Shown here piece after piece: positions 7,574 through 16,431 of a stretch of 64,000 nucleotides of DNA (positions are counted from its first letter, which is position 1; the number at the start of each line of letters is the position of its first letter). The stretch spans positions 124,001-188,000 of the forward strand of contig NZ_JANBBE010000004.1 in NCBI RefSeq assembly GCF_024648825.1. The letters are read 5' to 3'. The position numbers and the translations under genes were made by a program. The DNA is from Lentzea californiensis (GTDB taxonomy: Bacteria; Actinomycetota; Actinomycetes; Mycobacteriales; Pseudonocardiaceae). The notes beneath the pieces are model-generated. The model was not told the DNA's origin, searched no databases, and was given only the letters and a program-made list of their open reading frames with translations.

Positions 7574-9444
7574 TGGGCCTCCAACGGGATCCGCGCCACC
7601 ACCCGTGTCCCGTGTGGTTCCGCGGGTCCCACTGTGCACGATCCACCCAGCTCCGCGCAGCGTTCCCGCATCGAATCGAGCCCCACACCCGGTTTGGCAC
7701 CGGCCGCGACGCCACGCCCGTCGTCGACGATCTCCACGACCAGGTCGCCGTCGGCCCGCACGGTGATCACGCAGGTCGACGCACCGGAGTGGCGCGCGGT
7801 GTTGGTCAACGCCTCCGCGACGATCCGGTAGGCCGCGACCTCGACCGCGGCGGACAGCCCGTCGATCTGCTCGGCCCGCACCTCGACGCGCAGGTCACCG
7901 CCGAAGCGGGCGGCCTCGTCGCGCACGGCCAGCGCCAGGCCCTGGTCGAGGATCGGCGGCCGCAGCCCGTCCACGAGGCTGCGCACCTCGACGGCGGTCG
8001 TGTCGACGTCGGCCAGCACCGGGTCCAGCACGTCGCCCAGCGAGCGGCGCAACGCCTTGAGCTGCAACCGGATCCCGACCAGCGCGGGCCCCACGCCGTC
8101 GTGCAGGTCGCGCCGCAGCCGCAGCCGTTCCTCCTCGCGGGCCCGCACCAGCCGATCGCGGGCGAGCTGCAGGTCGGTGGTCAGCTTGATCGACTGCGCG
8201 GCCGGTGCGGTCGACCGGGCGAGGTCGACGAGCAGGCTCAGTTCACGATCGCTCAACCTCTCGTCCGGTGCACGCGGCTCGACCACGAGATCGCCGACCG
8301 AGGAACCTCGGTACGTCATGGGAAAGCGCAGCTGCGGCCATCCGCGGCTGCGTCCGTGCTCGGCCAGCACCGACCCGCCGCGAATCGCCACGTACGGCAG
8401 CTTCAACGACTCGGCGACCGTCTGCGCCACGGTCGCGAGCACGTCCTGCGACTGTTCGAGCTTCTCGCTCAACGTGGACAACGTCGCGTAAGGATCGGAG
8501 CGCTCGCCGTACAGCCAGCGGTCGAGCTTGCGCTGCACCCAGCTGCGGATCGGCGCGAACACCAGTCCCGCGGCCACGACCCCGATGACCTCGGCGTCCT
8601 TCGCGAACAGCTGACCCGCCCCGACCATCACGCCGAGGTAGACGAGCAGCAGCACCACGGTCAGCGAGCCGTAGAGCAACGACCGGTGGATCAGCAGGCT
8701 GATGTCGTACAGGCCGTACCGCAGGATCGCGATGACCGCGGCGGCCGGGAACGCCAGCACACCGACGATCCACGCGATGTGCCCGTCCGTCGTCTCGACC
8801 ACGGTCGCCACGCCGGCCAGCGTCAGCAGCGCGAACGCCCACACGAGCAGCCGGCGTTCGTCCCCTTCGGCCCGCCGCCACCGCAGGGCCAGTGACACCA
8901 CGGCCGCGAGCACGGAGACTCCGGCCGCGAGCACGGCGATCAGCGTGATCGTCTTCGCGACCCCGCCACCACTGCTCTGCCAGTACGAGGCGGGATCGCC
9001 CCACGACGCCCAGGCGATCCCGATGGTGCCTACGACGGCACCGAACAGCGACGCGCCGATGGCGGTCCACCAGCGGTTGCTCAGCGGCCTGCCGTTCGGG
9101 AAGACCAGTGCCACAGCGGGCAGCAGCGCGTACGTGGGCCACCAGACCCACGCCTCGACCCATCGGGCGGGGTGGTCGGCGGGCTGACCCGCGACCGCGA
9201 CGGCGACGGCGCCGAACACGCCCATCGCCAGCAGCAACCACCCGACGGACGACCTGCGGACGTGGCCGATCACGCGCACCCCGAGAAGGGTGCAGGCGAA
9301 CGCGACGAGCCAGTTCCGCGGATGCGAGACGGCGCCGGTGACCGCTGTGTGCACGACGGCGAAGAGCACACAGGCGGCCACCAACGCGCCGACGACTCGG
9401 GCGAGGGTGACCTCGCGCCGCGTCAGTCGCTGAGCCAGTGCCAC
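7570..9444 (-). CDS. Membrane sensor histidine kinase (NarL/DesK-type)
   Basis: 624-residue kinase. The first ~290 residues contain about eight hydrophobic helices, followed by a GAF-like linker (KLEQSQDVLATVAQTVAESLKL region), the HisKA_3 dimerisation helix with phosphorylated H448 in RRDLHDGVGPAL, and a HATPase_c domain (NTARHSGAS, VEIVDDGRG, GLDSMRERCAELGG). Start GTG 9444 lies inside the 3' end of the upstream small gene. It phosphorylates the response regulator encoded immediately downstream. No ligand can be read from the sequence; the many transmembrane helices suggest sensing at or within the membrane. Confidence 0.92.
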   Translation of the reverse strand: MALAQRLTRREVTLARVVGALVAACVLFAVVHTAVTGAVSHPRNWLVAFACTLLGVRVIGHVRRSSVGWLLLAMGVFGAVAVAVAGQPADHPARWVEAWVWWPTYALLPAVALVFPNGRPLSNRWWTAIGASLFGAVVGTIGIAWASWGDPASYWQSSGGGVAKTITLIAVLAAGVSVLAAVVSLALRWRRAEGDERRLLVWAFALLTLAGVATVVETTDGHIAWIVGVLAFPAAAVIAILRYGLYDISLLIHRSLLYGSLTVVLLLVYLGVMVGAGQLFAKDAEVIGVVAAGLVFAPIRSWVQRKLDRWLYGERSDPYATLSTLSEKLEQSQDVLATVAQTVAESLKLPYVAIRGGSVLAEHGRSRGWPQLRFPMTYRGSSVGDLVVEPRAPDERLSDRELSLLVDLARSTAPAAQSIKLTTDLQLARDRLVRAREEERLRLRRDLHDGVGPALVGIRLQLKALRRSLGDVLDPVLADVDTTAVEVRSLVDGLRPPILDQGLALAVRDEAARFGGDLRVEVRAEQIDGLSAAVEVAAYRIVAEALTNTARHSGASTCVITVRADGDLVVEIVDDGRGVAAGAKPGVGLDSMRERCAELGGSCTVGPAEPHGTRVVARIPLEAQ

Positions 9445-9692
9445 AGGTTGTGGAACGGAGAACCCGAGTCCATCGTGGAGAGACCTCCGGGCCAGCCCTG
9501 GAAGGTCATGATCCGGTGGCGCAGCTCTTCGACGGTCCTGGGCTGGGCGGGCTTGTGGGTGTGATCGAAATCGACGTCCTCAGGTGGCGCGTTCATCGCG
9601 CGCACCTGGAGCTCCGCGTACCAGGCGAGGAGCTCTTCGTCGGACATGTGCGAAAAGTACGGCGGCGTTACTTTCTGCCCGGACTTCGACAT
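9423..9692 (-). CDS. Small hypothetical protein upstream of kinase
   Basis: Up to 89 residues if ATG 9692 is used, or 74 from ATG 9647 (MSDEELLAWYAELQVRAM); neither has a good ribosome site, so the start is uncertain and could be leaderless. The product is acidic at first, with DVDFDHTHKPAQPRTVEEL in the middle and an aromatic C-terminus (SPFHNLWHWLSD). Not recognised. Its last 22 bp overlap the histidine kinase start in another frame, suggesting translational coupling and a possible accessory role in that signalling pair. A hairpin lies 13 bp upstream of the longer start. Confidence 0.55.
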   Translation of the reverse strand: MSKSGQKVTPPYFSHMSDEELLAWYAELQVRAMNAPPEDVDFDHTHKPAQPRTVEELRHRIMTFQGWPGGLSTMDSGSPFHNLWHWLSD

Positions 9693-9704
9693 GCCTGGAA
9701 GGAG

Positions 9705-9740
9705 TCGTGGGCACTCGCCTGGATACACGAGTGCCCACGA
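9705..9740. terminator. Hairpin terminator after dehydrogenase gene
   Basis: Perfect 13-bp inverted repeat TCGTGGGCACTCG (9705-9717) / CGAGTGCCCACGA (9728-9740) with a 10-base loop, 17 bp downstream of the dehydrogenase stop codon on the minus strand. A T5 run follows on the plus strand and a short pyrimidine stretch on the minus strand. Most likely ends the polyol transporter operon. Confidence 0.65.
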
Positions 9741-9756
9741 ACTTTTTCCGGCTAGC

Positions 9757-10746
9757 TCACGGAAGAACCTGGATCTTGCGGCCGACACCGGCTTTGAACT
9801 GGTCCAACGCCTTGGCGTAACCGTCCAGCGGCACCCTGTCACTGATGAAGATCTCGGGGTCGAGCACTCCGGTCGCGAACAGGTCCGCCGCACGTTCGAA
9901 CGAGTGCAGCACCGCCATCGAGCCGGTGATGGTGATCTCCTGGTTGTAGATCCTGTACGGCTCGATGGTCACGCGGGCCGAGTAGTCGGAGACTCCGAAC
10001 TGGAGAAACGTGCCTCCCTTCGCGACCCTGCCGAGACCGTCCTGGATGGCCTTCTCGTTGCCGGTGGCGTCGATGACGACGTCCCAGCCCTGCGGCCGGT
10101 CCAGTTCGTCCGCGGAGGACGCCACGCCCGTGACGCCGAGCTGGACGGCGGTCTTCAGGCGCTCCTCGTTGAGGTCCACGACCTCGATCGACGACGCGCC
10201 GGTCAGCTTGCCGAGCTGCAGCATCATCAGGCCCATCGTGCCCGAGCCGTAGATCAGCACGCGGGACGCCATCTGCGACCGCAGCACGTCGTAGCCGCGC
10301 ACCGCGCACGACAGCGGCTCGATCAGCGCCGCGTCCTCGGTCCGCACGTGGTCGGGCAGCTTCACGCAGTTCGCCACCGGGGCCACCGCGAACTCCGCCG
10401 CGCCACCTGCCGTCGTGACGCCGATGGCCGCCCAGCGCTCGCAGAGGTTGTTCTTGCCCGAGCGGCACATCCGGCACTCGTGGCAGTACAGCGACGGGTC
10501 GACGGCGACCCGGTCACCCACGGAGAGCTCGTTGACCTGCGATCCGATCTCGACGATCGTGCCCGCGAACTCGTGGCCCGGCACGACCGGCAGGGTGGGC
10601 GCGAACTCGCCCTGCAGGATGTGCAGGTCCGTGCCGCAAAGGCCACAGGCGGCCACGTCGACGACCACTTCGCGGGGACCGCACCTCGGATCGTCCACAG
10701 TGGTCACTTCGACGGACCCGACGCCGGTGATCACTGCTGCTTTCAC
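9757..10746 (-). CDS. Zinc-dependent alcohol (polyol) dehydrogenase, MDR family
   Basis: 329-residue medium-chain dehydrogenase related to sorbitol/threonine dehydrogenases. GTG 10746 overlaps the permease stop (GTGA). Catalytic zinc ligands are visible in CGLCGTDLH and PGHEFAG; the structural zinc loop is CHECRMCRSGKNNLC; the NAD-binding turn is YGSGTMGLMML. Located as last gene of an operon with a sugar/polyol ABC transporter and DeoR regulator, so it probably oxidises the imported polyol (for example sorbitol, mannitol or galactitol) to a ketose. The substrate is inference from context. Confidence 0.88.
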   Translation of the reverse strand: MKAAVITGVGSVEVTTVDDPRCGPREVVVDVAACGLCGTDLHILQGEFAPTLPVVPGHEFAGTIVEIGSQVNELSVGDRVAVDPSLYCHECRMCRSGKNNLCERWAAIGVTTAGGAAEFAVAPVANCVKLPDHVRTEDAALIEPLSCAVRGYDVLRSQMASRVLIYGSGTMGLMMLQLGKLTGASSIEVVDLNEERLKTAVQLGVTGVASSADELDRPQGWDVVIDATGNEKAIQDGLGRVAKGGTFLQFGVSDYSARVTIEPYRIYNQEITITGSMAVLHSFERAADLFATGVLDPEIFISDRVPLDGYAKALDQFKAGVGRKIQVLP

Positions 10747-11558
10747 TTGACTGCTCCCAACGAAAGGCCCTGGACGAGCTTGTCCTGAGCGGCGAACCCG
10801 GCGATGAGCACCGGCAGAGACACCACGACCGCGGCCGCGCACACCTTGGCCAGGAACAGGCCCTGGGAGGTGACGAACCCGGTCAGGTACACGGGGGCGG
10901 TGCCGGCGACGACACCGGTCAGCACCCGTGCGAAGAGCAGCTCGTTCCAGCTGAAGATGAAGCAGATCAGCGCCGTCGCCGCGATGCCCGGCATCGCGAT
11001 CGGCGCCACCACCCGGCGCAGCGTCGTGACCAGCCCGGCGCCGTCGATCGAGGCCGCCTCGAGGATCTCCTTGGGGACCTCGGCGAGGAACGAGCGCATG
11101 AGCCACACCGCGATCGGCAGGTTCATCGAGCAGTACAGCAGCGTGAGGAACGAGATGTTGTCGAGCATCCCGGAGAACTGCGCGATCAGGTAGATCGGCA
11201 GCAGCGCCGCGACGACCGGCATCATCTTGGTGGACAGGAAGAAGAACAGGACGTCCGTCCACTTCTCCACCGGCTTGATCGACAACGCGTACGCGGCCGG
11301 GATCGCCAGCAGCAGCACGATGATCGTCGATCCGATCGAGGCGCTGAACGAGTTGATCAGCGGCGGCCACGCGCCGGCGTCGAAGAACTCGGCGTAGCCG
11401 TCCAGCGTCAGCGGTGCCGCGATGGACGGCGGGTTCGTCGCCGCGTCCGACTCGCTGTGCAGCGAGGTCAGGAACATCCAGGCCACCGGAGCGAAGAACA
11501 CAAGGCCGAAGAACCAGGCGAGCACACCCCAACCGTGTTTGATCCATTGGGGATTCAT
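10743..11558 (-). CDS. Carbohydrate ABC transporter permease (CUT1, MalG-like)
   Basis: 271-residue inner-membrane permease with six predicted helices. The EAA loop that docks the ATPase reads EAASIDGAGLVTTLRRVVAPIAMPG. ATG 11558 overlaps the stop of the partner permease by four bases. It pairs with the 11555-12484 product to form the channel for the sugar or polyol delivered by the lipoprotein encoded at 12486. The cluster encodes no ATPase; in many actinobacteria a shared MsiK-type ATPase serves several such importers. Confidence 0.92.
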   Translation of the reverse strand: MNPQWIKHGWGVLAWFFGLVFFAPVAWMFLTSLHSESDAATNPPSIAAPLTLDGYAEFFDAGAWPPLINSFSASIGSTIIVLLLAIPAAYALSIKPVEKWTDVLFFFLSTKMMPVVAALLPIYLIAQFSGMLDNISFLTLLYCSMNLPIAVWLMRSFLAEVPKEILEAASIDGAGLVTTLRRVVAPIAMPGIAATALICFIFSWNELLFARVLTGVVAGTAPVYLTGFVTSQGLFLAKVCAAAVVVSLPVLIAGFAAQDKLVQGLSLGAVK

Positions 11559-12484
11559 CGCTTCTCCTCCTTGAACAGCGAGGACACCGTGCGCAACGCG
11601 AACGTCGCGATCAGGATCGACCCCGCCACCACGATCACGCCGGCCGCGGAGGCCTCGCCGTACTCGTGGGCCTGATAGAAGGTCTGGTAGATCATGTACG
11701 GCAGGTTCGCCGTGCCCAGACCACCGGACGTGATCGTGAAGACCGCGTCGAAGTTCTGCACGATGTAGATCGACCCGAGCAGGCCGCCGAGCTCCAGGTA
11801 CTGGCGCAGGTGCGGGAACGTCAGGTAGCGGAAGATCTGGAACGACGACGCGCCGTCGATCGTGGCCGCCTCGACGGGTTCGATGGGCTTGGACTGCAGG
11901 CCCGCCAGCAGGATCAGCATCATGAACGGGGTCCACTGCCACACCAGCGACAGCACGACGGCGCTCATCGGCATGGTGGAGATCCAGTCCGGCTGCGCGT
12001 CGAAGCCCAGCCAGTTCAGGATTCCGTTGAACAGGCCGTACTCCGGGTTGTAGAGCACGTGCTTCCAGATCAGCGCCGCCGCCACCGGGACCACCAGGAA
12101 CGGCGCGATGAGCATGGTGCGCACGAACCCGCGGCCCTTGAACTTCTTGTCCAGCAGCAGTGCCAGGCCCAGCCCGAGGGCCAGGCTGATCAGCACCACC
12201 GACGCGGTCAGCACGATCGTGTTGACGACCGACGAACGCAGGTCGGGGTCGGTGAAGACGTTGACGTAGTTGTCGAACCCGGCGAACCCGCGGTTGGCGG
12301 GGTCGAGAGAGTTCCACTTCATGAACGAGATGACCAGCGTCGCCACGAACGGCAGCTGCGTCACGATGATCAGGAAGATGAGCGCGGGCAGCAGAGGCGC
12401 CCGCCGCGCCCACTTCGGGTAGTTCCTGCGGGGGGCAGGGGGCGGCCGGTCCACGACCGGCCGCTCCCGCTCTATGACAGCCAT
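11555..12484 (-). CDS. Carbohydrate ABC transporter permease (CUT1, MalF-like)
   Basis: 309-residue permease. A basic, proline-rich N-terminus (RPVVDRPPPAPRRNYPKW) precedes six predicted helices; the EAA loop is VEAATIDGASSFQIFRYLTFPHLR. Start lies 1 bp after the stop of the solute-binding protein gene and the 3' end overlaps the second permease by four bases, so the three are co-translated. Resembles SmoF/MalF-type polyol and sugar permeases. Confidence 0.92.
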   Translation of the reverse strand: MAVIERERPVVDRPPPAPRRNYPKWARRAPLLPALIFLIIVTQLPFVATLVISFMKWNSLDPANRGFAGFDNYVNVFTDPDLRSSVVNTIVLTASVVLISLALGLGLALLLDKKFKGRGFVRTMLIAPFLVVPVAAALIWKHVLYNPEYGLFNGILNWLGFDAQPDWISTMPMSAVVLSLVWQWTPFMMLILLAGLQSKPIEPVEAATIDGASSFQIFRYLTFPHLRQYLELGGLLGSIYIVQNFDAVFTITSGGLGTANLPYMIYQTFYQAHEYGEASAAGVIVVAGSILIATFALRTVSSLFKEEKR

Positions 12485-12485
12485 G

Positions 12486-13820
12486 TCACTGCCCCTTGTA
12501 CTTCGCGGCGACCTTCTCGGCGAGTCCCTGACCGTTGTTCAGCGCGTCGTCCACCGTGACCGCGCCCGCGATCGCCGAGCTGATCTGCTGCGACACCTGG
12601 GTGCCGAGGTCGGTGAACTCGGGGATGCCGACGAACTGGATGCCGGGAGCCGGGCGTTCCTGCACACCGGGGTTGAGCGGCTTCGCGCCCTTGATCGCGG
12701 CCTCGGCCATCGCGGAGAAGCTGCCGGAGGACTGCTTGTACTCGGGACGCTGGTAGGTCGACGAGCGCTTGCCGTCGGGGACCTTCGACCAGCCGAGGTT
12801 CTTGCCGGCCAGCTCCTCGTAGCCCTTGCCGGACGCCCACGAGATGAACTTCCAGGCGTTGTCCTGCTTCTTCGACGCCTTCTGGATGCCGAACGCCCAC
12901 GTGTAGAGCCAGCCGGAGCTGTCGGTCTTCACGACCGGCGCCTGGGTGAAGCCGAGCTTGCCCTTGATGGGGGAGTCGGCGGCCTCGAGCAGGCCGGCGG
13001 CGACCGTGGCGTCGTACCACATCGCGACCTTGCCCTGCGTCATGTTGTTGAGGCACTCGGCGAACCCGGCCTGCGGAGCGCCCGCCTCACCGTGGTTGCG
13101 CACCAGGTCCACGTAGAACTTGGTGGCCTCCTTGAACTCCGGCGCGTTGACCTGCGCCTGCCAGTCCTTGGTGAACCACGTGCCGCCGAAGGTGTTCACG
13201 ACCGTCGTGAGCGGCGCCATCACCTGGCCCCAGCCCGGCTGGCCGCGCAGGCAGATGCCGCGCACCTCGGGGGTCGCGACCTTCGCCGCGGCGTCCGCGA
13301 CCTGCTGCCAGGTCGGCTTCTCGGGCAGCGTGACGCCCTTGGCCTCGAAGATGTCCTTGCGGTACATGAGGAACGACGACTCGCCGTAGAACGGCTGCGC
13401 GTAGACCTTGCCGTCCGCCGCGGTCAGCGACTGCCTGATCGGCTCCAGGACGTCGGCCTGGTCGAAGCCGCTGTCCTTGGACACGAAGTCGTCCATCGGC
13501 GCGAGCCAGCCGTTCTTGGCGAACATCGGCGTCTCGTAGTTGGAGATCGTCGCGACGTCGTACTGCCCGGCCTGGCTGGAGAAGTCCTGGCTGATCTTGT
13601 CGCGGACGTCGTTCTCGGGCAGCACGGTGAAGTTCACCTTGATGCCGGTGTCCTTGGTGAAGTTGTCCGCGGTGAGCTTCTGCAGGTCCTGCATCTGCGG
13701 GTTGTTCACCATCAGGACGTTCACCGAGTTCTCACCGCCGCCCCCGCCGCCGGCTCCCGAGCAGGCGGACGCGAGCAGCAACACTGCGGTAGCGGCTCCG
13801 AGTGTGCGAATCGACGACAT
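12486..13820 (-). CDS. Extracellular solute-binding lipoprotein (CUT1)
   Basis: 444-residue sugar/polyol-binding protein. Signal peptide with lipobox LLASAC (lipidated Cys about residue 20), then a Gly-rich linker. The body has family 1 features such as TKDTGIKVNF, YDVATISNYE, ITKDW-like motifs and WKFISWASGKGYEEL near the C-terminus. Delivers substrate to the two permeases immediately downstream. Its own promoter probably lies in the 85-bp gap after the deoR-type gene, in which I see no clear operator. Confidence 0.92.
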   Translation of the reverse strand: MSSIRTLGAATAVLLLASACSGAGGGGGGENSVNVLMVNNPQMQDLQKLTADNFTKDTGIKVNFTVLPENDVRDKISQDFSSQAGQYDVATISNYETPMFAKNGWLAPMDDFVSKDSGFDQADVLEPIRQSLTAADGKVYAQPFYGESSFLMYRKDIFEAKGVTLPEKPTWQQVADAAAKVATPEVRGICLRGQPGWGQVMAPLTTVVNTFGGTWFTKDWQAQVNAPEFKEATKFYVDLVRNHGEAGAPQAGFAECLNNMTQGKVAMWYDATVAAGLLEAADSPIKGKLGFTQAPVVKTDSSGWLYTWAFGIQKASKKQDNAWKFISWASGKGYEELAGKNLGWSKVPDGKRSSTYQRPEYKQSSGSFSAMAEAAIKGAKPLNPGVQERPAPGIQFVGIPEFTDLGTQVSQQISSAIAGAVTVDDALNNGQGLAEKVAAKYKGQ

Positions 13821-13905
13821 CGTCGGTTCCTTTCAAGGTTTTTGGGCGCGCTGAAGAGGGGGGATGTCGCACCCGGATCGTGAGGGCGGTCAGTGCCCAA
13901 GATGA

Positions 13906-14667
13906 TCAAGCACGGATGACCTTGGGGCCTAGGAGGGTGTAGCGGTGGGCCTCGTGCGCGGTGAGGCCGCTGTCGGTGACGACCGCCTCCAGATCGGAGA
14001 CCTCGGCGAACCGGTGGAAGCTGGAGACGCCGAACTTCGTGTGCGTCCCGACGAAGATCTTCCGCCGGGAAGCGCTGAGCGCCTTGGCCTTCACCGCGCC
14101 GACCGCCGGGTCGGGCGTGGTCAGGCCGTGCTCGCGGGAGATGCCGTTCGCACCGATGTAGGCGAGGTCGATGACCATCTCGCCGAGCATCCTGGTGGTC
14201 CAGTGGTCCACAGTGGCCAGTGTGTGGCCCCTGACGCGGCCGCCCAGCAGCAGGACGGTGCACGACGGGTGTTCGGACATGGCCGCCGCGGTCGGCAACG
14301 ACGCGGTGATGATCGTGAGCGGGTTGGTGGTGGGCAACGCCTCCGCGACGAGTTGCGGCGTGTAGCCCTCGTCGATGAACACGGTCTCGGCGTCGTCGAG
14401 GCGCTCGGCGGCCGCCTTCGCGATGCGCCGCTTCTCCGGGACGTGCGATCCGGCGCGGAACCGGAGCCCCGTCTCGAAGCCGGCGCTCTCGACCGGCACA
14501 CCGCCACCGTGCGTGCGCCGCACCAGGCCGTGCTCGTCGAGCACGCGGAGGTCGCGCCTGACCGTCTCGGGCGCGACGCGCAGTTCCTGCGCCATCTCCA
14601 CCACGTCGACGCGGCCGTCGGCGCGGGCCCTGGCCAGGATGCGCCGCTTGCGTTCCTCGGCTCGCAT
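13906..14667 (-). CDS. DeoR-family transcriptional regulator
   Basis: 253-residue regulator from ATG 14667 (an upstream in-frame ATG at 14724 is less likely, since family members start near MRAEERKRRIL). N-terminal DeoR helix-turn-helix: RADGRVDVVEMAQELRV, PETVRRDLRVLDEHGLVRRTHGG. C-terminal sugar-phosphate sensor (DeoRC) with VFIDEGYT, TIITASLPTA, LGGRVR and YIGANGISREHGLTTPD. Lies directly upstream of the polyol transporter operon in the same direction, so it is the probable local regulator. A palindrome at 14735-14752 is a candidate autoregulatory site. Confidence 0.92.
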   Translation of the reverse strand: MRAEERKRRILARARADGRVDVVEMAQELRVAPETVRRDLRVLDEHGLVRRTHGGGVPVESAGFETGLRFRAGSHVPEKRRIAKAAAERLDDAETVFIDEGYTPQLVAEALPTTNPLTIITASLPTAAAMSEHPSCTVLLLGGRVRGHTLATVDHWTTRMLGEMVIDLAYIGANGISREHGLTTPDPAVGAVKAKALSASRRKIFVGTHTKFGVSSFHRFAEVSDLEAVVTDSGLTAHEAHRYTLLGPKVIRA

Positions 14668-14734
14668 GTCACCTGCCCACTCGGCTATTGGGTTGCCCGT
14701 TCGGGCCGTGCATAGATGAAACACCCTCGAAACA

Positions 14735-14752
14735 TTGTGGTGGGCACCACAA
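14735..14752. promoter_or_regulatory. Candidate DeoR operator palindrome
   Basis: TTGTGGTGGGCACCACAA is an 18-bp palindrome (8-bp arms, 2-bp centre) 68 bp upstream of the deoR-type start. Its position suggests autoregulation. I do not see a second copy in front of the solute-binding protein gene. Confidence 0.45.
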
Positions 14753-14885
14753 CAGGATGGAATCCTGCCCGATTTATGCCCGCCTCGCAGTGTGTGACGG
14801 TCCGTTCACGCAGGTCGGCCAGAGCGGGCACGCCCGAGTCCCGGTGCTGTTCTGCCCGCATTGCCCCCATCTGGGCAAAACGAGC

Positions 14886-14920
14886 GAGCGGCTGTGGTCA
14901 CGTTTCGACCACAGCCGCTC
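14886..14920 (-). terminator. Rho-independent terminator of the alpha-glucosidase operon
   Basis: Perfect 14-bp stem GAGCGGCTGTGGTC / GACCACAGCCGCTC with a 7-base loop, 16 bp past the GH13 stop codon. On the minus strand it is followed by GCTCGTTTTGCC, a short T run. Placement and structure fit the end of the lacI-SBP-permease-GH13 operon. Confidence 0.8.
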
Positions 14921-14935
14921 AGTACCCCTCGGGTC

Positions 14936-16420
14936 TTACCGGTTCAGCCAGGCCGCGGCGTCCCTCGGCAGGTTGCCGTTCTCCAGCGGGACGCTTGACA
15001 ACGTTGGCACGCCCGGCAGATCGATCGCCTGGTCCGACAGGTTGACGACGCAGGTGGTGCCGCCGCGCTGGAACGCCAGCACGTTCTCGCCCAGGTCGAG
15101 CCACTCCAGGTCGCCGTCGATGCCGCGGCGGTGCGCGAACACCTGGCGGTACAGGGCGAGCATCGACTCGGGGTCGTCCGACTGGACCGCGACCGAGAAG
15201 TCCTGCCAGTTCTCCGGTTGGGGCAGCCAGCTCGGGCCGTCCTCGGTGGACCAGGGGAGTGGCACGCGGCAGCCGTCGCGGCCCCGGTCGGTGAAGCCGG
15301 AGCGGTGCCACACCGGGTCCTCGCGCAGCTCGTCCGGCAGGTCCTCGACCTCCCAGAGGCCCAGCTCCTCGCCTTGGTAGACGTAGACGCCGCCGGGCAG
15401 TGCCGCGGTGAGCATGATCGCCGCACGGGCGCGGCGGGTGCCCAGTTCGAAGTCGGTCGGCGCGCCGTGCTGCCTGTCCGCGAAGGAGAACCCCGTCTTC
15501 TCGCGGCCGTAGCGGGTCACGTGCCTGGTGACGTCGTGGTTCGAAAGCACCCAGGTCGGTGGCGCGCCAACGGGTTCGTGCGCGGCCAGTGTGCTGTCGA
15601 CGACCTTGCGCAGTTCACCGGCGTCCCACGGGCAGCACAGGAAGTCGAAGTTGAACGCGCTGTGCATCTCGTCCTGCCGGAGGTACCGGGCGAACCTGAC
15701 CGGGTCGGGCAGCCACATCTCGCCGACGAGGATGCGGTCGCCGTCGTACTCGTCCACGATCTGCCGCCACCGGCGGTAGATCTCGTGCACGCCGTCCTGG
15801 TCGGAGTAGGGGAGGTCCGCGTCGGGCTTGCTGAAGTCCTTGACCAGGCCGTCGGCCACGTCGATGCGGAACCCGTCGACGCCGCGGTCGAGCCAGAACC
15901 GCAGGATGTCCTCGAACTCGTCGTGGACGACCGGGTTCTCCCAGTTGAAGTCCGGCTGCTCGGCGGCGTAGAGGTGCAGGTACCAGCGGCCGTCGTCGAG
16001 CTTGCTCCACGCCGGGCCGCCGAAGCGCGACTGCCAGTCGTTCGGGATCTCCTCGCCGTCGCGGACGTGGAAGCGGTCCCACAGGCCGTCCTTGAACCAC
16101 GGGTGCTGGTCGCTGCTGTGGTTCGGGACGAGGTCGATGATGATCCGGATGCCCAGGCCGTGCGCGTCCGCGATGAGCTTCTCGGCGTCGGCGAGCGACC
16201 CGAAGACCGGTTCGATGTCGCGGTAGTCCGCCACGTCGTAGCCGCCGTCCGCGAGCGGGCTCGGGTACCACGGGTTGAGCCAGATCGCGTCGAAGCCGAG
16301 GCTCGCGATGTGCTGGAGCTTGGCGCGGAGGCCGGCCAGGTCGCCGATGCCGTCACCGTTGCCGTCCGCGAAGCTGCGCAGGTAGACCTGGTAGATGGAT
16401 GCGTTGCGCCACCAACTCAT
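14936..16420 (-). CDS. GH13 alpha-glucosidase / oligosaccharide hydrolase
   Basis: 494-residue cytoplasmic enzyme of glycoside hydrolase family 13. Conserved regions: DLVPNHSS (I), DGFRIDVADGL with nucleophile Asp (II), ILVGEMWL with acid/base Glu (III), and LSNHDVTRH (IV). ATG 16420 has an AAAGGA ribosome site. Likely acts on a maltose-, trehalose- or sucrose-like oligosaccharide imported by the co-transcribed transporter, releasing glucose. Precise specificity cannot be read from the sequence. Last gene of its operon. Confidence 0.92.
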   Translation of the reverse strand: MSWWRNASIYQVYLRSFADGNGDGIGDLAGLRAKLQHIASLGFDAIWLNPWYPSPLADGGYDVADYRDIEPVFGSLADAEKLIADAHGLGIRIIIDLVPNHSSDQHPWFKDGLWDRFHVRDGEEIPNDWQSRFGGPAWSKLDDGRWYLHLYAAEQPDFNWENPVVHDEFEDILRFWLDRGVDGFRIDVADGLVKDFSKPDADLPYSDQDGVHEIYRRWRQIVDEYDGDRILVGEMWLPDPVRFARYLRQDEMHSAFNFDFLCCPWDAGELRKVVDSTLAAHEPVGAPPTWVLSNHDVTRHVTRYGREKTGFSFADRQHGAPTDFELGTRRARAAIMLTAALPGGVYVYQGEELGLWEVEDLPDELREDPVWHRSGFTDRGRDGCRVPLPWSTEDGPSWLPQPENWQDFSVAVQSDDPESMLALYRQVFAHRRGIDGDLEWLDLGENVLAFQRGGTTCVVNLSDQAIDLPGVPTLSSVPLENGNLPRDAAAWLNR

Positions 16421-16431
16421 CTGGTGTCCTT